Assembly: GCA_002811645.1 (NCBI GenBank)
Contig: PDIP01000083.1
Coordinates: 43,545 to 69,276 of the forward strand
Reading direction: 5' to 3'
From: Corallochytrium limacisporum
Lineage: Eukaryota; Opisthokonta
DNA length: 25,732 nt
Shown: in pieces, positions 16,922 through 25,732 of the stretch
Position numbering within the stretch: position 1 is the stretch's first letter
Layout of the letters: each line of letters begins with the position of its first letter
Notes under the pieces: model-generated
Seen by the model: the letters and a program-made list of their open reading frames with translations, nothing else
What the model was told of the DNA's origin: nothing
Database searches by the model: none
Position numbers and translations under genes: made by a program

Positions 16922-19900
16922 ATGGCTACCACGCTACCCAAAGGTGTCCGTGTACGGGACTTGAATAGGGGAACTTCGGCGCCTGCTGTTGGCTCAACCA
17001 GTGTCAAACAATCGTCAGACAAGCGCATTCCTCAGCTTTTTGACACATTGATTAGAAAAGTAACAGGATCAACGGGACGAAATGTTAGAGACCTTTCAGC
17101 GGACGAAAAGTCATCTATCCTGCGTCTCGTGCGCACCATTATTGCCAGTCGGTACGGCCACTCGGTGGCGTCTTCCGTTCCGGCCTTTAACAGCAGTGAG
17201 GAGGATCCCGATGCGTTCCGCGTCTCTGAAGGCATCAAGCGACGACTGGCGCGTCGTGGTACCTCCGGTGTAGACGACGCTGGTCGCTTTGCGCAGCTGT
17301 ATCGCAAGATCTTGGCTTTACCGTCGCGGTCAAGGGCTCAGTTGCCTGCACTAATGCGCTTGATGGCCAGTCTCATGGACGTAGAATTGACACAGCGGAA
17401 GATGATTGGTGACAGTTCTACAGCGAAAAAGGAAGCAGAAGCCCGCACTGTGGAGGCAATGGTCCACGGGCTGAATCTGGAAGAGACAGGTACTGGAGAA
17501 AAGGCAGCATCCGGAACGCGGAATGCCGATGTGCCTGCGGCTCCGTCTGCACACGCTTTCGCGGCTGACGAGTGGCAAACTGACTTGATCGAGGATCCGA
17601 ATGACCCTGTGAAGCGGCCCTCGCAGCTCATCCTGCAGGAGATGGAAAAGCTCCAGAATGTGAACCTTTCTCCCACGGTGGCAGAACCGGACTTGGTCCG
17701 AGACATGATCTATGTATTTCAGGGCATCAGTGGTCGGTATATTACATATGAAGCATCCAGGGACCGGTACACTGTCAACTCCACCGTGGGTGTGCCTTTA
17801 ACCCTGCGGTCCCTGATTCAGGAAATGGGAGAAATTGGCTGGTACTTCCGTCGTATCGCGGCCTTCATCGCCATGCGCACGGGCCAGGAGGTCGCCTTCG
17901 ACCACCTTCGCACAACCGGTGCCAAGTCCACAGTGCAGCAAAAGAATACCACTGCATCAGGTCGCGGTACTGGCATCGCAAAGGCAGAGGGTTTGGTCGC
18001 GCAAAGCTTCTGCGGCGCGCTGAGTGACGAACTGACGCTGTTTAGCCGTCTAATCTCACGTCTCGAGGCTCAAGCCTATTGCAATTCCAACGCGGGTGGT
18101 CTAACGCTACGGCGGTGTCAGATTTTAACCTTTGACGCGCGCCAACGGCTCGAGGCCCTGGCCGTCGTCTGTGACGGTGTAAAGGACACAGACCGTGGTG
18201 GTCAGCTCCTTAATGCCGTCTTCCGCTTCACCGCGCACGGTGATCAGTCAATCCGCAGCGCGGCTCGTGACATTCTTGTAGTCACTGTACAGGCGTACCT
18301 GGCAGTCATGGAGACCTGGTTGTTTACAGGCAACCTCGACGATCCTTACGGTGAGTTCTTTGTTGCCTTGGATCCCAGTGTAAAGGAGAGCCAGGTATGG
18401 AGCCACAAGTACCGCATGCGGGACGATATGCGCCCTGCTTTCATCTCTGAGACCATGGCCAATCAAATTATGATCATCGGTAAGAGCATCGGCTTCTTGC
18501 GTGAGTTGTGCAAGGATCCTGAGGCTCCCCTGAGCGGAGACGAACGTCAGCGCCTCCGAGACCAGCTGACCGAGGAGAAACTGCAGCAGTATTTTGCTTC
18601 AGGTGCTGCGCAGGCTGCTGCGCTGCACTTTGAGAACGGCAAGCAGACTCTACAGGCATCGAAGTCAAATCCGTTGTCTGCGCTAGCTCGTTCATCGCTG
18701 TCCACACCGCCACTGGCTCGTCGTGGCAATGAAATTGCCGCAAACACCGGTGACGTGGGTGCGCCGAATCCGTCCCACCCGGGCCTGATCCAGGCCCTGA
18801 CGTCAATGGAGGTCTTAGAGAATCTTGCCGTGATTGTGGATGACCTCCACCGTCGCATTTCTGAGCGCCTCATCAACCGTCTGCGCCAACATTTCTCCAT
18901 CGATCTGCACCTGCGGGCCCTGCGCGGCTACCTGCTCTTTGCGCAGGGGGACTTCATCCAGGCTCTCATGGAGAGCTGTGAGGAGGAACTCAGCAAGGAA
19001 GCGCACTACGTGCACCGCCACCGCCTTATTGCAGCACTCGAGAACGCTATCCGTGCCATGGAGGGTAGTGACGGCATGATCGACGCGGTGGGTAATGAGA
19101 CTTCAGAATTCACCCGCCGCCTGGATGTCCGTGTTCTTGAACCTATGACGGGCGACAGTGGCTGGGATATCTTTACACTTGAGTACCACTTGCACCTGCC
19201 TCTGAGTTCGATTATTACACCCGAGGACCAGACGCGATACCTCCGTGCTTTCTCCCTTCTCTGGCGTCTCAAGCGAGCCGAACGATCGCTACACGACAGC
19301 TTTGTCATGAACTTGGACACGGGCCGCCAGCTGAGCACATCAATGGCTGGTGCTGGACACGGCAAGGCCGTGGCTGGTATGCTTAACCGCATGGACCGCA
19401 TCCGTGCTGAAATGGTTCATTTTGTGGGCCAGATCACGTACTACGCCTTCTATGAGGTCATCGAGTGCGCTTGGCACGACTTTGAGGGCGAGATGCGGGA
19501 CATGATGAGCCTGGACGGTTTGATCTTCAGTCACCGCCACTTCCTGTCGCGCCTCATGCGCGGTCTTTTCCTGGAGGACGACGAGGATGGTTCCAGTAGC
19601 AACTGCAACAGCAGTGAGTCGAGGACGTCGGAGCGCGAACATCAGCTGGCTCACCTGCGTGCCATCGCCGACAACGTCCTGAACTTTGTGGACATCCAAC
19701 GATCGCTCTTTGCAATTGGCAGCCAACTCGTTGAAGCTCGTCGAAAGCTCCGCGAGGATGCCGACGCGCGGACGGATGCCGGAGGCTGGGGTATGAGTGC
19801 GTACGAGTCGAGCGCCATTGAAGAGCGCGAGCAGCGGTTCATTGTTCACGAACTGCATGACTTTGCGACGCGTATGGAAATGTGCCAACGCAACCACCGC

Positions 19901-20065
19901 GAGCTGCTCTCCAAGCTCATGGCTACAATGGTCACGGCGAACGACTCATCTTTGCGCAGTCTGGCATTCCGATTGGACTTCAATTCGTACTATACACCGC
20001 AGTTCCGATCGTACTCGAGTAATCTGCGGAGTCCAGCGAGGGGACAGGGGGCTTTGCTGGGCTGA
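16922..20065 (+). CDS. TUBGCP2: Gamma-tubulin complex component 2 (GCP2/Spc97 family)
   Basis: This 1047-residue protein carries both GRIP domains of gamma-tubulin complex proteins, which form the ring that nucleates microtubules. The GCP2-type start of the GRIP1 region is visible as LVRDMIYVFQGISGRYITYEA (about residue 260), with GWYFRRIAAFI and later DDPYGEFFV (about 473). GRIP2 includes LLFAQGDFIQALMESCEEEL (about 672), WPLSL-like HLPLSSIITPEDQTRYLRAF, and a helix matching NFVQNIQYYMMFEV as HFVGQITYYAFYEVIE. The C-terminus LAFRLDFNSYYTPQFRSYSS matches the GCP2 ending ISRLDFNGFYTERLERLS, which separates it from GCP3-6. The N-terminal 230 residues are poorly conserved, and low-complexity inserts occur at about 580-620 and 885-905. 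The ATG at 16922 is the first in frame. Confidence 0.93.
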   Translation: MATTLPKGVRVRDLNRGTSAPAVGSTSVKQSSDKRIPQLFDTLIRKVTGSTGRNVRDLSADEKSSILRLVRTIIASRYGHSVASSVPAFNSSEEDPDAFRVSEGIKRRLARRGTSGVDDAGRFAQLYRKILALPSRSRAQLPALMRLMASLMDVELTQRKMIGDSSTAKKEAEARTVEAMVHGLNLEETGTGEKAASGTRNADVPAAPSAHAFAADEWQTDLIEDPNDPVKRPSQLILQEMEKLQNVNLSPTVAEPDLVRDMIYVFQGISGRYITYEASRDRYTVNSTVGVPLTLRSLIQEMGEIGWYFRRIAAFIAMRTGQEVAFDHLRTTGAKSTVQQKNTTASGRGTGIAKAEGLVAQSFCGALSDELTLFSRLISRLEAQAYCNSNAGGLTLRRCQILTFDARQRLEALAVVCDGVKDTDRGGQLLNAVFRFTAHGDQSIRSAARDILVVTVQAYLAVMETWLFTGNLDDPYGEFFVALDPSVKESQVWSHKYRMRDDMRPAFISETMANQIMIIGKSIGFLRELCKDPEAPLSGDERQRLRDQLTEEKLQQYFASGAAQAAALHFENGKQTLQASKSNPLSALARSSLSTPPLARRGNEIAANTGDVGAPNPSHPGLIQALTSMEVLENLAVIVDDLHRRISERLINRLRQHFSIDLHLRALRGYLLFAQGDFIQALMESCEEELSKEAHYVHRHRLIAALENAIRAMEGSDGMIDAVGNETSEFTRRLDVRVLEPMTGDSGWDIFTLEYHLHLPLSSIITPEDQTRYLRAFSLLWRLKRAERSLHDSFVMNLDTGRQLSTSMAGAGHGKAVAGMLNRMDRIRAEMVHFVGQITYYAFYEVIECAWHDFEGEMRDMMSLDGLIFSHRHFLSRLMRGLFLEDDEDGSSSNCNSSESRTSEREHQLAHLRAIADNVLNFVDIQRSLFAIGSQLVEARRKLREDADARTDAGGWGMSAYESSAIEEREQRFIVHELHDFATRMEMCQRNHRELLSKLMATMVTANDSSLRSLAFRLDFNSYYTPQFRSYSSNLRSPARGQGALLG

Positions 20066-20236
20066 AACCCAGACCTCCTGAATCGGACAAAAACATACCA
20101 AACATCGTAAAACATAACTAAATCTACATGACAAAGACTGTGATGAATGATGAATTTACAATTGCTGCTCCAGAAACTCAATGCAAACAAATCTGTGACT
20201 GGTCCTATGAATGCCGGAAGAATTCACGACGCTATC

Positions 20237-20242
20237 TTTATT
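20237..20242 (-). promoter_or_regulatory. Polyadenylation signal AATAAA just after the LYRM4 stop
   Basis: On the minus strand AATAAA begins five nucleotides after the TGA stop of LYRM4. With the RBM22-like gene, this is a second case of a signal at or next to the stop codon. Confidence 0.5.
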
Positions 20243-20247
20243 CCATT

Positions 20248-20526
20248 TCAGGGATGCCTTGCCAGTTTAGAAGACTCCTGCTCGATGATCAGCTTGGGTC
20301 CCTGGAATAGGTTGTTCACTACAGTCATGCGCTTTGTCCGTAGGAGCTCCTCTTGTCCCTCGGCAAGGAGCTCGTCGATCTTTGCGGGGTCGGTGATGTC
20401 CTTATTGGCCTTGAAGGTGTCCCGCACCTTGCGCTTTCCATACTCTCGCAGGTTGTAGTTGCTAAATTTGCGGACCTCGCGGTGCAGGTTACGGTACAAC
20501 CTCAAAACCTGCGCGTGTTGTGACAT
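20248..20526 (-). CDS. LYRM4: LYR-motif protein LYRM4/ISD11 (iron-sulfur cluster assembly)
   Basis: This 92-residue protein has the size and sequence of ISD11, which binds and stabilises the mitochondrial cysteine desulfurase NFS1, together with acyl carrier protein, in Fe-S cluster synthesis. The LYR motif is at residues 10-12 (VLRLYRNLHRE). It is followed by KFSNYNLREYGKRKVRDTFK, equivalent to the human [20 protein letters not shown], and the C-terminal VNNLFQGPKLIIE matches IGQLYSTDKLIIE. I took the ATG at 20526; the frame stays open 29 codons further but without an ATG there, and the family starts at this methionine. It converges on GCP2, with 182 bp between stops. Confidence 0.93.
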   Translation of the reverse strand: MSQHAQVLRLYRNLHREVRKFSNYNLREYGKRKVRDTFKANKDITDPAKIDELLAEGQEELLRTKRMTVVNNLFQGPKLIIEQESSKLARHP

Positions 20527-21144
20527 GCCTTTATACGTACTTTTTTGTTTTCCTTTGATATGAATACTATACAACGATCGAATACGGCCGCGAGCCAAGA
20601 AATATGTCAGCAACGTACAAAGTTGTCTTCACCTGACTCCAAACTCTTGTATGTTCTTCCTTTCTTTACCAGAACTGATCAAGCATGCGACGACGATCAC
20701 GTGAAAATTTGCTAATCGACGAGGTTTTGAATGCCAGCGCCTTCTGAAGTACCTTGCGGTGGACACAAAAGCACAGGGACACCCACCGGTGACACTCAAT
20801 AGGTGGTTTCTCACCATATGGCTTGGCGAAGCCCCCTTCCCCCAACCTTTCCTGATACTTGCACCCACCCCTCCCCCTGGGCCTGATCAGTTGTCACGGT
20901 ACGTCACAGGCTTTGATATACGGAATGGTTGGGTTTCGTGGTCAACAAGAGCTTGGTGGCGATCATGGCGCTCTCCATGGTAAGAGTGGATGACAATATC
21001 ATACTAATGGCACTGCGATAGACAGGATATGAAATCAGCTTGGCGATGTATTACATTTTGTAAGAATGGATGTCAAATATGGAAAATAATGATGATGTGA
21101 TCGAACCGGCTCGATTTAGGTGATTTTGTTTGAAGGTTCTTTGT
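20527..21144. other. Intergenic region, LYRM4 to bL27m, with a possible spliced micro-transcript
   Basis: The LYRM4 promoter should lie at about 20530-20700. On the plus strand, 20965-21120 holds two donor-like GTAAGA sites (20980 and 21060), a classic branch sequence TACTAAT at about 21003, and AG acceptors at 21021 and 21119. Any spliced ORF across them is only about 18 codons from its ATG. I cannot assign a product. Confidence 0.4.
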
Positions 21145-21576
21145 CTAGATTGGATAGCCTTCTGGCCTCCAGGGCTTCTGTTCCTGAACCATACGGTATA
21201 GAGGGTTAAAGTCCTGTGCAGGAGCTACGTACACCACCCGGCGCGTGCCTAGCTGCCTGACTGATTCGTCCCGAACCTTGACAACACCAGGAGCCTTTGC
21301 GAATAGGGTGAAATCCTTACCGACCCCAACATTGCCACCGGGGTGGAATTCCATACCGCGTTGTTTTCGAATAATGTTGCCCACAGTGACGAGAGCACCA
21401 GGCATGACCTTCCAACCAAGGCGCTTACCGGCAGACTTACGTGTGTTCTTGGTGATGCCACCGGCCTTCTTACTGGCACACCGAAGAGAGATAGTGGGCA
21501 ACAGCGACGCACCCAAACGTAGTTGTGTCTGTTGAATGGTGCACAGTCCTGTGCTCAATAATCGACTAAAACTCAT
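21145..21576 (-). CDS. MRPL27: Mitochondrial large-subunit ribosomal protein bL27m
   Basis: This 143-residue protein has a basic, Ser/Leu-rich mitochondrial presequence (about residues 1-33) followed by the L27 domain: [24 protein letters not shown] (33-56), then the loop [26 protein letters not shown]. The bacterial protein begins HKKGGGSTRNGRDS, which aligns with [14 protein letters not shown]27 lies near the peptidyl-transferase centre of the ribosome. A C-terminal extension of about 25 residues after VVKVRDE is typical of mitochondrial forms. The ATG at 21576 includes the presequence. No poly(A) signal is obvious downstream. Confidence 0.93.
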   Translation of the reverse strand: MSFSRLLSTGLCTIQQTQLRLGASLLPTISLRCASKKAGGITKNTRKSAGKRLGWKVMPGALVTVGNIIRKQRGMEFHPGGNVGVGKDFTLFAKAPGVVKVRDESVRQLGTRRVVYVAPAQDFNPLYRMVQEQKPWRPEGYPI

Positions 21577-21952
21577 GTTGTCTCTATTGTGCTACCCAGG
21601 ATGCTAAATTTCGATATACACGCTGATGTAAAATTGTCGCCAGTGGAAAACAACAAATTCCGGTCTATTTCGTATGAAATCTGTTCTTTTGATGCGGGTT
21701 ACAAATACCAACAATTAGCATCGTTCAAACAGCGCAGACGCATTCATTAAACGACATGATTCCCACCGCAGCAACTATTTTGGAGGGGGGCCGCAAATTC
21801 AGTGTTGCCAGTTGCTTTGGGTTGCGTGTTTGACTGGCCCATTGTTTCCGATTCGCGCTCGGCAGATCGCGCGTGGTAGAGGGAAGGGAGAGGGGGGGGG
21901 GGCGTTAGTGTTCCCGCCGTCTGGAGCACCGCGTGTGTTGCGCACAATTGGA

Positions 21953-21982
21953 GCTCTATCGAGTTCTGCTCTATCGAGTTCG
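21953..21982. repeat. 15-bp tandem duplication, two copies
   Basis: GCTCTATCGAGTTCT is followed directly by GCTCTATCGAGTTCG, 14 of 15 bases identical. Each unit contains the short inverted element ATCGA. No function is evident. Confidence 0.9.
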
Positions 21983-22481
21983 AGCATGTTTTGCTGCTGC
22001 TCTCTGGCAGGGCGTCTGGGGAACTACTTCAGAGCATAGAGATCGGCCAACTGCTGCACACCTTTGACTTTCTCTTTAGGACGTCCCGGATGGAGTGTCG
22101 ATCCGTTCTAGGCCACGGGCATGGCCCCATCTACAGTCCGTGCGGTGTCAAGTACCACACACCTAAGGCAAGAAGGGCTGTGACGTCTTTGATTAAGTCG
22201 GTGTTGAGATCGAGATGTTTTACGGGTTCGTTTTTGTTTTAGCGTGTGGGTGTGTCCCTGCGTTTGTAACGGCAAGAACCTTAGTCTCTGATTTCCGCTG
22301 ACCCCCGCATATTCCATATCTCTGCTGTGATGGCTATGCCATGATTGCGGTTTGGGGCAAACCATGCGGGTGACATTCCTTTCTCATTCTCCCATACTTT
22401 TCTCAAATTGCTGATTCCTCCAGTTATGTTCTCTTTTTAAATCCTTCCTGTGCTCACCTCCATCTCACTTTTAGACAACAT

Positions 22482-22487
22482 TTTATT
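22482..22487 (-). promoter_or_regulatory. Polyadenylation signal AATAAA for MPPE1
   Basis: On the minus strand AATAAA lies about 11 nt after the MPPE1 stop codon. Confidence 0.5.
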
Positions 22488-22498
22488 CCAAATCTTCT

Positions 22499-23952
22499 TT
22501 ACATGGCTCTCTTTTTCATTATGGGTGACCGCTGTCCAATGTTTAGAGTCCGCGGGGCGAACCGCTGGACAACGTAGAGGGCTACCACCAGTATTCCTAC
22601 ACAAGAGTAGATTAGGAACACATTGCGCTCATCGGGTCCATGACAGGTGGTGAGCTGGACAATCTCATCAATGTCTGCTGCGTCGGAATGTGACGGGCTG
22701 AGGGTGGCCAAGTCGAACGACGGATCGGGACGGTTACGCCAATTAAACGTGCTCACGGTATACTCAGGGATTGTCTTGCCGTTTTGTGGGTAGTGCATGT
22801 ATGAGCACTGGTAGTGCTGATGTGCACTGAAGACGACGTCGGGATCAAGTTCTTGCAGGATGAATCGAGATGCTCTGTTGTGTTTAGTCATCAAAACAAA
22901 AAAAGGAAAAGAGTTAGCATGATCCTGTTACCTTGGGCCATTCTTCCCGTCTGTATGTAAGTGCAAGTCTCCCCCATTTTCCCTTCTTTCTATCATGACA
23001 GACATGCAATAAAGACTACTTACCTCTTGCTGATCACGTCTTTACCAGCGCGATTAAGACCCGCATTCGGGTGTGCATTTGGCTGGTAGTCGATGCAGTC
23101 ATTGTCCCGCTCTCTGTACAGTGGAAAGTGGCTGAGCAGCACTGTCGTCCTCAGCATCCTATCCGGTAGTCCCCGCTTCTGCACATGCGCTGCAATATCA
23201 CGCAATTGGCCCTTGGCCTGTGTGCACAGTTCACAGTTGTCACCTTCAAAGGCCATGGAGTTGATGATGATAAAGTTGATGTCCCGGTGCATCTCCAGCC
23301 GGACCATGTCCTCTCGTGCAATCTTCGCCTCAATTCCATCTGGATGGTGAGCTTTGGTGAAGCGATCTACTAGCTGCCGATTCATGGGCCCGTGAAAGCC
23401 CACGTCATGATTGCCCACAACAATAATCAATTCGTTCTTATCCTTCTCTGTCAACGTATTTCCCCTGATGCCCTCGTCCACAAAGATTGCGTCAGATCTT
23501 TGGAGATAATTCTGCCACGCCAACTGGTGAACCCACTTGCCCTCGTCGTAAACGTCGCCAAGAATCATGCTGATCTGCGGCTTGAGACGCCCGTGCGCAC
23601 TGGTCCACAGTTGCGACATGCTCCACTCACGACGCACCCTGTCGATCCAGGCTCCTCTCGGCCCTATCAAGTGCGTGTCCCCACTGATGAGTAACCGGAC
23701 TGCATCTTCGTTATCTATCGACGGCCATGCACACCACGACACTGCTAATCTGTAAGCAAACCATTCATTCCAGAAGACAGCTGCTGCAACCAACAGTAAA
23801 GGCAAATACTTGGAGTCTATTCTCCGTGATTGCCTTTGCATGTTTGGCCCAAAGGTGATATGCTTTGCTTTGTTATCCTTTCCTAGACCCGCATATTCTA
23901 CCAGGCTCGCGATCCCTTGCACTGCTAGGTCGTTAGCAGAGCTGTATGTCAC
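22499..23952 (-). CDS. MPPE1: Metallophosphoesterase MPPE1/PGAP5-like (two exons)
   Basis: Joining exon 1 (23952-23024) to exon 2 (22874-22499) gives a 434-residue protein with the layout of MPPE1/PGAP5, Mn-dependent enzymes that remove an ethanolamine-phosphate from the GPI glycan so that GPI-anchored proteins can leave the ER. Yeast Cdc1/Ted1 are relatives. Metal ligands are visible in order: D92 and H94 (GDTHL), GD at 132-133 (LGDVYDEGKW), GNHD at 180-183, H275 (LSHFPLYRERD), and H328/H330 (AHQH). VSTFNWRNRPDPSF matches the human VPSFSWRNRNNPSF. Membrane segments at about 50-72 and 394-414 flank the catalytic domain, with a basic cytosolic tail (KKRAM). The ATG at 23841 is an alternative start. 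This is the only protein gene here that clearly needs splicing. Confidence 0.92.
22875..23023 (-). other. Spliceosomal intron of MPPE1 (149 nt)
   Basis: The donor is AG|GTAAGT; the acceptor is CACAACAG|AGC, with a branch-like GACTAAAC about 16 nt upstream. Splicing joins AG to A, restoring an Arg codon and continuing the family sequence from DVISKR into ASRFILQE without a break. Retention would stop translation at the TAA inside the donor. Confidence 0.9.
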
Positions 23953-24451
23953 GGTTTTACTGATTTATTCTACAATTTCTAGGGCAAGTCTACATTCTCT
24001 TGGATACCTCAACAACTTCAACCTCAGAACATAGCTTTGGTCATTGCCTCGAAAAACATATGGAGATATTGAATCATACTACAAAGAACAACGAACGAGG
24101 CAGAGTTTGAACAGTGATGTTCTCAAGGTCAAATCCGTCCGGTGGAGAACCTCCCGCCCCCCCCCCCAAGGGGGACGGCAGGGGGCGGGGGACCCGACCT
24201 CGGGTGGAAATACGAGCCGGTCCACTCTGGACAGTAACCTAGGCCGACCACAGGTAACATACACAGCACATACATCTAGCATGAGCTGCATTGGCGACTG
24301 TTGATCCATGACCTCCTGATAAGGATGATGGTCATATCTACGCGAACATATGTGAATATGCATGTATGTACGTTATGCTGATGAATACGTGATGGGTGAT
24401 GTGTCTTGTTGATGGAAGGCAGAACTAGCAATGCATTTTCCCGGTCTTCAT
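23953..24451. other. Intergenic region, MPPE1 to nucleotidyltransferase
   Basis: The 499 bp should hold the MPPE1 promoter and the nucleotidyltransferase 3' end. Eleven C (24157-24167) then AA and five G form a C-run/G-run palindrome at 24157-24174. The one open frame across it (24044-24304) has no ATG start and no motif. Confidence 0.55.
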
Positions 24452-25282
24452 TCAGGCGTCCTTAAAATCTTCAGCCATGACCCGGTAGTCCTCGAGACTG
24501 CCGCAGTCGTAGCGATGTGAAATGCGGTAACAGACAATGTCCAGTGGACTTTCCGCCTTCACCCCCTCGTCATTGACGCGCCAATTAATGAACGTACCCG
24601 GCGCATCGTGAGTGGCGAGTGCCTTATCTTCGTGTGCTTTCAAGAACTGGTCAATCTTGCCCCAAACCTTGGGGCCCATAATGTACAGACAAGGCGATGC
24701 CAACCGCGAGCTGACTTCATCGGGACTCGGTTTTTCGTGGAAGCCCAGTACCTTCTCCTGGCCCTCGTCGGTCTCCAGGATTGCACGCTTGTGGACCTCA
24801 TTGTCCGCGCAGGGGTAACCCACCAGAAGCAAATCGGATCCGTTGAAACGTGTCATGGCCTCCTTTACCTTGAACTCGGCATCGAACAGTGTGTCACCTC
24901 CGATGACCACCAGACCTTCATCATCGTCCAGTAGCCCATCCTTCTGTAGCTTGTGGATGCCGTTCCGTAGATCCTTGACTGCTCCATTGCGGCTGTCGTT
25001 GGTGGTCGCCATTGTATTGATTACATCGATTTCTAGACCCGTGTAGTGGTCCTTGGCCCAGTCCTGGAATTTTCCGATGTCCCGAGCATTAGTTATCACC
25101 TGCACTTTGGTAAAACCGGCGGCCTTCAGATCATCCAGCCACAGGTCGGCAAGCACCTTGCTGCCCAAAGGCAGCAATGCTTTCGAAAGGCCATCTAGGA
25201 ACTTGTACTGTCCCGTAGTATCCGCATCCACATCCCGTTGTAATCGTGAACCAAAACCTGCGGCAAGCAGGATGGCCTTCAT
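24452..25282 (-). CDS. Sugar-phosphate nucleotidyltransferase-like protein
   Basis: This 276-residue single-domain protein has the nucleotidyltransferase (GT-A-like Rossmann) fold of enzymes that couple NTPs to sugar phosphates or to phosphocholine. The N-terminal signature is AILLAAGFGSRL (3-14), with the following lysine motif SKALLPLG at 33-40. The usual GxGxRLxPxTxxxPK spacing is broken by an insertion of about 15 residues. The metal-binding aspartate is D130 in VVIGGDTLFD, and FHEKPS (181-186) is the product-binding EKP motif. The end has YDCGSLEDY (258-266), like the DxGTPEDY of RmlA/GlmU relatives. There is no left-handed beta-helix acyltransferase domain, so it is not a full GlmU or GDP-mannose pyrophosphorylase. 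Substrate and pathway are unassigned; no neighbour helps. Confidence 0.8.
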   Translation of the reverse strand: MKAILLAAGFGSRLQRDVDADTTGQYKFLDGLSKALLPLGSKVLADLWLDDLKAAGFTKVQVITNARDIGKFQDWAKDHYTGLEIDVINTMATTNDSRNGAVKDLRNGIHKLQKDGLLDDDEGLVVIGGDTLFDAEFKVKEAMTRFNGSDLLLVGYPCADNEVHKRAILETDEGQEKVLGFHEKPSPDEVSSRLASPCLYIMGPKVWGKIDQFLKAHEDKALATHDAPGTFINWRVNDEGVKAESPLDIVCYRISHRYDCGSLEDYRVMAEDFKDA

Positions 25283-25732
25283 GGTCAGGTTTCACTAATC
25301 CTCCAAGAGTCGCTGTACCCACATCATTACCCATGTGTTCCCAGCATGCACAGTCCTATTCGTACCGGAACCAGACGTTCACATACCTCTACAACACCAT
25401 TCGCTCACTTTACTCGGCCGCCACACAGACGCCTTCCATGCGGTGGCTCCGAGCCGGTGCGCCGGCCCTCTTCATTCAGCCATCCATCCCTCTGGCGTAA
25501 TAAAAGAACCCCCACCATAATGAGTGTGCATAGGGCCGATAAAATCTTCCCGCGATTGGTCAAGGATTGTTGTGACACTTGTTTTTTTTTTTTTGGTTTT
25601 TCTTTTATTCCCTTTCTTTTCCTTTTTGCTTGTGTGGGTCGACCCAATTCTCTCAGTGATATCAATTCGTTCCCTTTCCGGAATCGGGGGAAGTGGAAGC
25701 GTGGGGGTTGGAGGTTGTTGGGGAAGGGGGGG
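25283..25732. other. Upstream region of the nucleotidyltransferase and window end
   Basis: These 450 bp should include the promoter of the minus-strand nucleotidyltransferase. An 11-nt T-run lies near 25582 followed by pyrimidine-rich sequence, and the window ends in a G-rich tract closing with seven G. I see no gene. Confidence 0.55.

Larger units (their letters stand above)
21577..22498. other. Intergenic region, bL27m to MPPE1
   Basis: No gene is recognised in these 922 bp. The bL27m promoter should lie near 21577-21800. Eleven G occur at 21892-21902 and a 15-bp tandem duplication at 21953-21982. The stretch from about 22370 to 22480 is pyrimidine-rich. Confidence 0.55.

Noticed and set aside
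21095-21115. TCGAACC-like string on the plus strand, considered as a tRNA T-arm
   Set aside because: The flanking bases do not form a T stem and no acceptor partner exists.
24044-24304. 86-codon frame on the plus strand before the nucleotidyltransferase
   Set aside because: No ATG start, crosses a poly-C tract, no motif.
1-25732. CRISPR array, transposon, viral or toxin genes
   Set aside because: No regularly spaced repeats, terminal inverted repeats with a transposase, integrase, capsid or toxin motif were seen in the translated frames.

Overview
The window is nuclear DNA from a compact, intron-poor unicellular eukaryote. It encodes a retromer subunit, a gamma-tubulin complex subunit, a tail-anchored golgin, an ER FKBP, a peroxisomal short-chain dehydrogenase, a GPI-remodelling phosphoesterase, a spliceosome factor and two nucleus-encoded mitochondrial proteins. 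There are no operons. Genes are transcribed singly on both strands, AATAAA signals lie at or near several stops, and only one spliceosomal intron is well supported among eleven protein genes. The HSDL2, VPS35, FKBP2, MPPE1 and GCP2 homologues recall animal proteins, so a unicellular relative of animals or fungi is plausible, but the sequence does not settle the lineage. The window starts in poly-C and ends in poly-G, so it may be a whole scaffold.

Layout. Positions 1-976 are low-complexity, homopolymer-rich DNA. A membrane-anchored class C beta-lactamase-like serine hydrolase follows at 977-2581 (+). An RBM22/Ecm2-type splicing factor (2992-3774, +) converges on a peroxisomal HSDL2-like dehydrogenase (3866-4783, -). 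After 1.3 kb of non-coding DNA come FKBP2 (6131-6586, +) and a long golgin (7101-10946, +), which converges on VPS35 (11131-13878, -). A 3-kb gap between VPS35 and GCP2 holds homopolymer and microsatellite DNA, an assembly gap of 77 N with a suspicious duplication on either side, and a tRNA-Ile(UAU) gene (15793-16093, -). GCP2 (16922-20065, +) converges on LYRM4/ISD11 (20248-20526, -). The minus strand then carries mitochondrial bL27m (21145-21576), MPPE1/PGAP5 (22499-23952, two exons) and a sugar-nucleotidyltransferase-like protein (24452-25282).

The genes are mainly housekeeping and do not form one system. Golgin, VPS35, FKBP2 and MPPE1 all serve the secretory and endosomal pathway; LYRM4 and bL27m serve mitochondria.

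The most striking feature is the tRNA-Ile(UAU) gene. Its two halves are split at 37/38 by a 227-nt intron, far longer than usual. The junctions form a textbook bulge-helix-bulge, with a 4-bp anticodon-intron helix and 3-nt bulges on each side. The intron also contains two T5 runs, a problem for RNA polymerase III. No CRISPR array, transposon, viral gene or toxin was recognised.
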